35,550 nt of DNA from Spirochaetaceae bacterium (GTDB lineage Bacteria > Spirochaetota > Spirochaetia > Treponematales > Treponemataceae): assembly GCA_031272345.1 (NCBI GenBank), contig JAISTZ010000182.1:1-35550 (forward strand). Reading direction: 5' to 3'. Positions 31,519 through 35,550 of this stretch are shown in pieces (within the stretch, counting starts at the first letter, position 1; the number at the start of each line of letters is the position of its first letter). Below the pieces are notes generated by a model. That model searched no databases. It was not told where the DNA came from and saw only the letters and a program-made list of their open reading frames with translations. The position numbers and the translations under genes were made by a program.

Positions 31519-33261
31519 CTACTCCTTCTTTTGCCGTCCAAGCTTCCGCTTCTGGTCTTCGGGCAAATCCAGCCCCAGGGTGCCCCCGGGGTTCATGATT
31601 CCGTCGGGGTCAAAATGCTTCTTGAGGGCCTTGTACACGGCGAATTCGTTCTCCCCGATGCTGTGTTCCAGCCAGGGGCCGAACATCTTGCCGATGCCGT
31701 GGTGGTGGCTCATGGTCGCCCCGGACTTTTGAATCGCGTCGAGGATGCCCGCGTGGAAGGCGCGGAATTCCTCCGGGTCGTGCATGATGACGAGGAAGAT
31801 CCAGTAGAGATTCGCCCCCTGGGGGTAGGCGTGACTCAGGTGGGTCATGCAGATCGTGTTGGGCCGCGCCTTGACGTAGGCGCGCACGTCCCGGTGCACC
31901 TGGCTCATGTTGCTCCAATTGACCGTGCACTCCATGGTGTCCATCACCACGCCGAAATCCTGGAGGGTGTCCCGGAGGTAGGGGTCGCTGAACCGGCCCT
32001 TCTCCCAGGCCCTCGTGACCGCCCCGGAGAGCCAGACGCCGCCGTATTTCCGCGCCACCCGGGCAGCGTTTTTGGCGCAGTTTTTTGAGAACCCGGCCTC
32101 CCCGTTGGTGAATCCCAAAAAGAGGCACATTTCGTCAACCTTGAAGCCCCTGAGGTCGAAGAGGATTTTGAGGGGACTGTCGATCACGTTGTACATGTGG
32201 AGCATGATGGAGGTTTCCTCCGGGTCCGAGAGGCGGAACACCGAGGGATTCCCCCCTTCGCTCTGCATGATTTCCCTGGCGGCCCGCTGGCCGGTCTCCC
32301 AGTCCTTGAACATGTACGAAAACCGGCGGATCGTCTGCGGGGTGTGGCGGAAGATTTTCAGGGTGACGTGGGTGAGCACTCCGAAGGTCCCCTCGCTTCC
32401 CAGCATGATTTGATTCAGATCCGGGCCGGTGGCCTTGCGGGGGTAGCGGTCCGTGGTGATTGTGCCCGCAGGGGTTGCGTAGTCCCCCCCCAGCACGATG
32501 TCCTGGATGCAGCCGTAGTAGGTGGAGTTCTGCCCGGCCCCGTGGGTGACGGCCCACCCGCCCACGGAGGAGTGTTCCCAGCTTTGGGGAAAGTGCCCGG
32601 AGGTGTAGGCCCGCTCCGCGCCGAAAAGCTGCTGGGCCCTGTTGAGGGTCTCTTCCAGTTTGGGGCCGCTCATGCCGGCCTCCACGGTGATGGTCTGGTC
32701 AACCTCGTTGAAGCGCACCACCTTGTTGAACCGGAGGCGCAGGTCCAGGGACACGCCGCCCTTCACGCACTCCACCCCCCTGGTGACCGAGGAGCCCCCG
32801 CCGTACACGTAAAGCGGTATCTTCTCCCGGGCGCAGAACGAGACGATGCGTTCAATCTGCTCCTTTGTGTCCGGGTAGACCACCGCGTCGGGCACGTTTT
32901 CCACCCGCCTGAGGCGCAGGCGCATGAGGTCGTACATGGTCTTGCCGTAGGCCACCGAGAGCCGGGCATAGTCGTCGGTGCGCACGAAGTCCCTCCCCAC
33001 GATGTCCCTGAGGGCCTGAATGTGGGAGGCCGGCAGGGCTGAGGGCTTGTCGAATTTGACTTCGTCGAGCCCAAGGTTTTCGCTGTAGGTCCTGAAGACC
33101 TCGTCGCCCAGGCCGAACTGCCCCTTGAGCAGCTTATAGAGGGACTCCCTGGGGGCTTTTATCTGATTCGGCGCCCCCCACTTGAAGATTGACCTGTACG
33201 AATTGGGCGGCACCTCGCCCTGATACCATTTCGGTTCAAAATCCTTGTATGCGTGCGCCAT
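31519..33261 (-). CDS. FAD-binding oxidase, alkylglycerone-phosphate synthase-like
   Basis: 580 residues. The FAD-binding (VAO/PCMH) domain shows YVYGGGSSVTRG and an SSVGGWAVTHGAGQNSTYYG block. The C-terminal part has ICMTHLSHAYPQGANLYW and the SHHHGIGKMFGPWL motif. The triple-His motif and overall order match alkylglycerone-phosphate synthases, which form the ether bond of ether lipids from acyl-DHAP and a fatty alcohol. Related lactate/glycolate-type oxidases are the alternative. The start is ATG 33261, five bases after AAAGGAG (33273-33267); an upstream GTG at 33267 overlaps this ribosome binding site. It is convergent with the 4-hydroxybutyrate dehydrogenase gene, with six bases between the stops. 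Confidence 0.82.
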   Translation of the reverse strand: MAHAYKDFEPKWYQGEVPPNSYRSIFKWGAPNQIKAPRESLYKLLKGQFGLGDEVFRTYSENLGLDEVKFDKPSALPASHIQALRDIVGRDFVRTDDYARLSVAYGKTMYDLMRLRLRRVENVPDAVVYPDTKEQIERIVSFCAREKIPLYVYGGGSSVTRGVECVKGGVSLDLRLRFNKVVRFNEVDQTITVEAGMSGPKLEETLNRAQQLFGAERAYTSGHFPQSWEHSSVGGWAVTHGAGQNSTYYGCIQDIVLGGDYATPAGTITTDRYPRKATGPDLNQIMLGSEGTFGVLTHVTLKIFRHTPQTIRRFSYMFKDWETGQRAAREIMQSEGGNPSVFRLSDPEETSIMLHMYNVIDSPLKILFDLRGFKVDEMCLFLGFTNGEAGFSKNCAKNAARVARKYGGVWLSGAVTRAWEKGRFSDPYLRDTLQDFGVVMDTMECTVNWSNMSQVHRDVRAYVKARPNTICMTHLSHAYPQGANLYWIFLVIMHDPEEFRAFHAGILDAIQKSGATMSHHHGIGKMFGPWLEHSIGENEFAVYKALKKHFDPDGIMNPGGTLGLDLPEDQKRKLGRQKKE

Positions 33262-33365
33262 GGGCACTCCTTTAAAAGCACTAATGAATCAGCTTGTTGC
33301 CCCGAAACCGGGACGTCGGAATTTTCCGTTATTAAAACGTCCGCCGGGCCGGTTTGGGTACGGGG

Positions 33366-33394
33366 ATTGTATACTTTTTCCGGCCGAACCGCAA
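33366..33394 (-). promoter_or_regulatory. Possible promoter for the FAD oxidase gene
   Basis: The minus strand reads TTGCGG (33394-33389), a 17-base spacer and TACAAT (33371-33366). The -10 box is good and the -35 fair. It lies back to back with the promoter at 33409-33437. Confidence 0.55.
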
Positions 33395-33408
33395 GGCGGC
33401 TTTTTTGC

Positions 33409-33437
33409 TTGACAAACACCAGGGAAGGGGGTATGCT
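33409..33437 (+). promoter_or_regulatory. Sigma-70 promoter for the small membrane protein pair
   Basis: TTGACA at 33409-33414, a 17-base spacer and TATGCT at 33432-33437. ATG 33446 lies eight bases further on, so the transcript is predicted to be leaderless or nearly so. Confidence 0.7.
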
Positions 33438-33445
33438 GATGGATT

Positions 33446-33634
33446 ATGGATGATCTGCTGGCTGAAGTCGTAAAGATCCGCGAGCTTTTAGAAAAACTGG
33501 CGGCTGGATCGGCCAAAAAGCCAGCCCCGCTTCTGAGAAGGGGATGGGTCATTGTTTTGGAAGTGGCGGCATTCCTGTCCGCCCTGGTGTCGATAATAAT
33601 TTACGTGATTGATTACTTAATGAGGTACCTATGA
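33446..33634 (+). CDS. Small membrane protein, 62 residues
   Basis: The first 25 residues form an amphipathic, coil-prone helix (LLAEVVKIRELLEKLA), followed by a short basic linker and a single membrane segment (about 34-60, VIVLEVAAFLSALVSIIIYVIDYL). No family was recognised; it resembles the many short helix-plus-TM proteins of mobile regions, and holin-like or signalling roles are possible but not supported. A strong promoter is placed just upstream and no Shine-Dalgarno sequence is seen. Its stop overlaps the next ATG (ATGA), linking it to an even smaller membrane peptide. Confidence 0.6.
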   Translation: MDDLLAEVVKIRELLEKLAAGSAKKPAPLLRRGWVIVLEVAAFLSALVSIIIYVIDYLMRYL

Positions 33635-33714
33635 ACTGGCTTTTAATACTTACACTGTCACTTACCGCTATTTTTACGTTAGCGAGCGTTATTCTCCGTC
33701 TGCGGGAAAAGTAA
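33631..33714 (+). CDS. 27-residue single-helix membrane peptide
   Basis: Starts at ATG 33631, overlapping the stop of the 62-residue gene, with GAGG (33622-33625) five bases upstream. The peptide is almost entirely one hydrophobic helix (WLLILTLSLTAIFTLASVIL) with a charged tail (RLREK). That layout is shared by type I toxins and by small regulatory membrane peptides. It is below the length limits of most gene callers. Reality is supported by the coupling, the ribosome binding site and the clean transmembrane composition; function is unknown. Confidence 0.5.
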   Translation: MNWLLILTLSLTAIFTLASVILRLREK

Positions 33715-33726
33715 GGGAATTACTGA

Positions 33727-33746
33727 AAAAGTCAATCGAGACTTTT
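33727..33746. repeat. Inverted repeat after the small membrane pair
   Basis: AAAAGTC (33727-33733) and GACTTTT (33740-33746) with a six-base loop, 13 bases after the 27-codon gene. It could act as a weak terminator, but the trailing T-run is only four bases. Confidence 0.45.
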
Positions 33747-33821
33747 ACAAGAGGGGAACCTTCGCTCCCGTTGGTCGCTCGGTTGAGGAGCAGTGCTACT
33801 TTACTTGGCCGCAATTTCGTA

Positions 33822-33838
33822 GCAACTCAAAGAGTTGC
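33822..33838. repeat. Perfect 7-bp hairpin at the end of a gene-free stretch
   Basis: GCAACTC (33822-33828), AAA, GAGTTGC (33832-33838). It lies just beyond the stop of the minus-strand regulator gene. No T-run follows on either strand. The 100 bases to its left have no gene and may be part of a dispersed repeat. Confidence 0.5.
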
Positions 33839-33844
33839 ATGTCC

Positions 33845-34186
33845 CTAGTGTGCCTTGGCGCATTTTCGGAGGAGTCCGTCGATGCAGAGATTTACCTGGG
33901 TGAGCCGTTCCAGGGCCAGGGCGGCCTTTTCCGCCGTTGTGTCCGCAAAGTCCGGGGGCGCGCCGTGCTGGAAGAAGAGGGTCCCCACAGCCACGTCCAG
34001 GGCCTCCGCCAGGCCCGCAAGGGTTTCGGGGTAGGGCCATTTTCTGCCGGTTTCTATGGCGCTCAAAAATCCCGCTGAAATTTTTGCCTTTTCCGCCAGT
34101 TTTTCCTGAGAAAGCCCCTTGTTTATCCTGTTCCGTTTGACGTTGTCCGCCAAAATGCCCCGCAGGGCCGCTCCGTCCATTGCCAT
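33845..34186 (-). CDS. XRE-family (HTH_3) transcriptional regulator
   Basis: 113 residues. The helix-turn-helix domain covers about residues 10-66: LADNVKRNRINKGLSQEKLAEKAKISAGFLSAIETGRKWPYPETLAGLAEAL, a standard Cro/C1-type layout. The C-terminus is helical and may mediate dimerisation. There are two nearby ATGs; 34180 has AGG (34190-34188) at a better distance than 34186, so the protein may start two codons later. It faces a divergent DUF5672 gene across an AT-rich region with inverted and direct repeats, so local or self-regulation is likely. Composition is like the rest of the window, unlike the DUF5672 gene. Confidence 0.88.
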   Translation of the reverse strand: MAMDGAALRGILADNVKRNRINKGLSQEKLAEKAKISAGFLSAIETGRKWPYPETLAGLAEALDVAVGTLFFQHGAPPDFADTTAEKAALALERLTQVNLCIDGLLRKCAKAH

Positions 34187-34239
34187 ACCTAAAACGATTG
34201 AAATTTACCCGCCGAAGTGACAAAAATGAAACGCCTATA

Positions 34240-34292
34240 AGAACAAAAAAGTTCTGTCAGATGAAGAAAAACGATTTTTTTTGTTCTGTTAG
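34240..34292. promoter_or_regulatory. Candidate operator cluster between the XRE and DUF5672 genes
   Basis: AGAAC (34240-34244) and GTTCT (34251-34255) form an inverted repeat around six A residues. A related half-site GTTCTGTTAG (34283-34292) repeats GTTCTGTCAG (34251-34260) at a 32-base interval, about three helical turns. On the minus strand the inverted repeat lies between CTGACA (34260-34255) and TATAGG (34239-34234), a possible regulator promoter with a short 15-base spacer. Confidence 0.45.
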
Positions 34293-34314
34293 GGTGAATT
34301 TTTGCCTACCAGGG

Positions 34315-34342
34315 TTGACTCGGCGTGTTTTTCTAATAGAAT
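34315..34342 (+). promoter_or_regulatory. Sigma-70 promoter for the DUF5672 gene
   Basis: TTGACT at 34315-34320, a 16-base spacer and TAGAAT at 34337-34342. ATG 34349 follows after six bases with no Shine-Dalgarno sequence. Confidence 0.6.
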
Positions 34343-34348
34343 GATATT

Positions 34349-35227
34349 ATGCCTGATAGAAAATATCAGATTTCAGGGAGCAGTGCGAGCCATCCCTCTG
34401 GGCGTTCCGGGCCGACCTGTTGTGTCGTCATACCCATTTACCGGGAATCGCCCCTTAAAACGGAATGCGCCTCATTGGAACGGGCCGCCCAAACCCTGGC
34501 GGACAGGCGGATAATTTTCGTTACCCATGAGGAATTGAATCCCGCCGAATATCTCCGCATACTCAAGCCCTACGGCGTCCAATTTGAATTTGCATACTTC
34601 CCCAAATATTATTTCGCGGGGATTTCCGGCTATAACGCGCTTATGTACGCGCCGCGATTTTACGAGCGGTTCCTCGATTATGATTATATCCTCCTTTATC
34701 AACTGGATAGTTGGGTATTTTCTCCGAACCTTGACCATTGGCTTTCCCTGGATTATGACTACCTCGGCGGACCGTGGTTTGAGGAAATAAAACACACCAT
34801 GACGTTGAAGTGGTCAGGATGTTTTAACGGGGGCTTGTGTTTAAGAAAAACGGCGGTGTTTTATCGCCTGTGTTTCGACCGCATCATACAACTCAACAAA
34901 CGGTTTTGGGAACTCCAAGAGCAAAGACGCATGATGCGTTTTGGCGCGGCAAAAATCTTTTCTTTTTTTAAAATGTTTTTGCTCAAAGCGGTGAACAAAC
35001 TTTTTAAATCTGAAATTGGCAATGAAGATGTGATATGGACACGGTTGCTCAAACAAAAGGGAAAACTTCCCTCGCTTGAAGAGGCCCTTGAATTTTGCTT
35101 TGCTGATTTTTATGCGGAATATGCCTTTGAATTGAACAAGCGGGCATTGCCGTCCTTTTGTCATGATTGGGATGGAATATGGCCGTGGAAATTTTGGCAA
35201 AACTATATAACTGCTGCACCGGCGTAA
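34349..35227 (+). CDS. DUF5672-family protein (putative glycosyltransferase-like)
   Basis: 292 residues. Family marks are CVVIPIYRE near the N-terminus, FAGISGYNALMYAPRFYERF, DYDYILLYQLDSWVF with a DxD-like acidic pair, GGPWF, GCFNGGLCLRK, NEDVIW and the closing FCHDWDG. DUF5672 proteins are found next to polysaccharide and capsule genes and look like nucleotide-sugar transferases, but activity is unproven. The gene is visibly AT-richer than its neighbours and has many AAA/TTT codons, pointing to recent transfer. Its start ATG lies six bases after the -10 box. No glycan genes are visible beside it. Confidence 0.82.
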   Translation: MPDRKYQISGSSASHPSGRSGPTCCVVIPIYRESPLKTECASLERAAQTLADRRIIFVTHEELNPAEYLRILKPYGVQFEFAYFPKYYFAGISGYNALMYAPRFYERFLDYDYILLYQLDSWVFSPNLDHWLSLDYDYLGGPWFEEIKHTMTLKWSGCFNGGLCLRKTAVFYRLCFDRIIQLNKRFWELQEQRRMMRFGAAKIFSFFKMFLLKAVNKLFKSEIGNEDVIWTRLLKQKGKLPSLEEALEFCFADFYAEYAFELNKRALPSFCHDWDGIWPWKFWQNYITAAPA

Positions 35228-35295
35228 GGTACGTGCTTATAACATTTCCATCGGGCGGCGTTTTGGTGGACGGCAAAAGGTGACTGACCCCCCCC
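35228..35295. other. Intergenic stretch without recognised features
   Basis: After the DUF5672 stop there is no clear terminator. A C-rich run lies just before the next promoter at 35296. Confidence 0.5.
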
Positions 35296-35324
35296 TTGAC
35301 ATTTTCAGACCAGTCTGTTAAACT
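35296..35324 (+). promoter_or_regulatory. Sigma-70 promoter of the antitoxin gene
   Basis: TTGACA at 35296-35301, a 17-base spacer and TAAACT at 35319-35324, overlapped by a palindrome. Confidence 0.8.
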
Positions 35325-35329
35325 GGTCT
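35307..35329. promoter_or_regulatory. Palindromic operator over the antitoxin promoter
   Basis: AGACCAGT (35307-35314) and ACTGGTCT (35322-35329), a perfect 8-bp inverted repeat with a seven-base centre, cover the spacer and the -10 box. This is the expected place for autorepression by a Phd/YefM antitoxin or its toxin complex. Confidence 0.75.
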
Positions 35330-35346
35330 AGTATGGAGGCAAACAA

Positions 35347-35550
35347 ATGGTAGCGCAAAAACAGAACATCGGGGCTTTTGAGGCCAAGACCCACTTTTCC
35401 CAGATCATAGACAGGGTCGCGGGCGGGGCGGATTACGTTATCACCAGGCATGGAAAGCCGGTGGCAAAGATCATCCCCTTCACTGATGAGCCTGAGATGA
35501 CCCGGCAGGAAGCGGTGAAGCTTTTAATCGAAATGAGAAAACGCTATCGC
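35347..35550 (+). CDS. Phd/YefM-family antitoxin (3'-truncated by the window)
   Basis: The 68 residues visible begin MVAQKQNIGAFEAKTHFSQI and include the family's core: an alternating strand/helix start, then GGADYVITRHGKPVAKIIPF, which is highly typical of Phd/YefM DNA-binding domains. The C-terminal toxin-binding part is only beginning (EMTRQEAVKLLIEMRKRYR). GGAGG at 35335-35339 is seven bases before the ATG. The frame runs off the end of the window. A PIN- or RelE-type toxin gene would be expected next, but this cannot be seen. Confidence 0.88.
   Translation, partial: MVAQKQNIGAFEAKTHFSQIIDRVAGGADYVITRHGKPVAKIIPFTDEPEMTRQEAVKLLIEMRKRYR

Noticed and set aside
33715-33844. Integron-type attC site
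   Set aside because: The hairpins lack the paired RYYYAAC/GTTRRRY core sites.

Overview
The window reads as a GC-rich bacterial chromosome segment, most probably from a spirochaete of the Treponema group. This placement is an inference. It rests on several exported proteins with a relaxed spirochaete-type lipobox, a LolCDE-type lipoprotein exporter with no outer-membrane assembly genes alongside, and an anaerobe-type gene set (4-hydroxybutyrate dehydrogenase, flavodoxin/ferredoxin fusion, Feo fragments). There is no rRNA, tRNA, CRISPR array or intact insertion sequence.

Layout. (1) 1-6779, plus strand: an oligopeptide/dipeptide ABC importer operon (binding protein, two permeases, two ATPases) carrying a nitrilase-family amidase and an RraA/aldolase-like gene between the permeases and the ATPases. 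(2) 6809-9591: small single units: a Uma2-family protein, a FeoA plus FeoB-associated Cys-rich pair on the minus strand, a Dabb-domain protein and a GH1 glycosidase. (3) 9614-12254, minus strand: a 757-residue collagen-tipped, low-complexity surface lipoprotein with a long transcribed leader and a strong terminator. (4) 12291-14784, minus strand: tsaD, an EFR1-type ferredoxin and a membrane protein, all coupled by overlapping stop/start codons. (5) 14883-18793, plus strand: a four-gene lipoprotein operon (LpoB-like, COG3014-like, LPP20-like, one unknown) ending in a strong terminator, then a lamin-tail-like lipoprotein. (6) 19973-22423: prs and thiI. (7) 22427-30306: a seven-gene overlapping operon, prfB (with the programmed +1 frameshift), a PEGA-like membrane protein, ftsY, an exported unknown, and lolC-lolD-lolE. 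(8) 30351-35550: 4-hydroxybutyrate dehydrogenase, an alkylglycerone-phosphate-synthase-like FAD enzyme, a pair of tiny membrane proteins, an XRE regulator, an AT-rich DUF5672 gene and the start of a Phd/YefM antitoxin gene with an operator over its promoter. The last few kilobases look like an accessory patch.

Promoters. Because the DNA is GC-rich, sigma-70-type sites stand out. At least nine have TTGACA/TTGACT-like boxes 16-17 bases from TAnnnT boxes. In five cases (GH1, tsaD, prfB, the 62-residue membrane protein, DUF5672) the -10 box ends only 6-8 bases before the ATG and no Shine-Dalgarno sequence is present, which predicts leaderless transcripts.

How the genes fit together. Much of the window serves the envelope: lipoprotein export (LolCDE), membrane targeting (FtsY), several outer-envelope lipoproteins, and uptake of peptides or amides with intracellular breakdown. 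The most testable unusual ideas are the leaderless-promoter class, prfB autoregulation placed at the head of an envelope-export operon, the importer/amidase/aldolase cassette, and the small-membrane-protein cassette next to a possible dispersed repeat.
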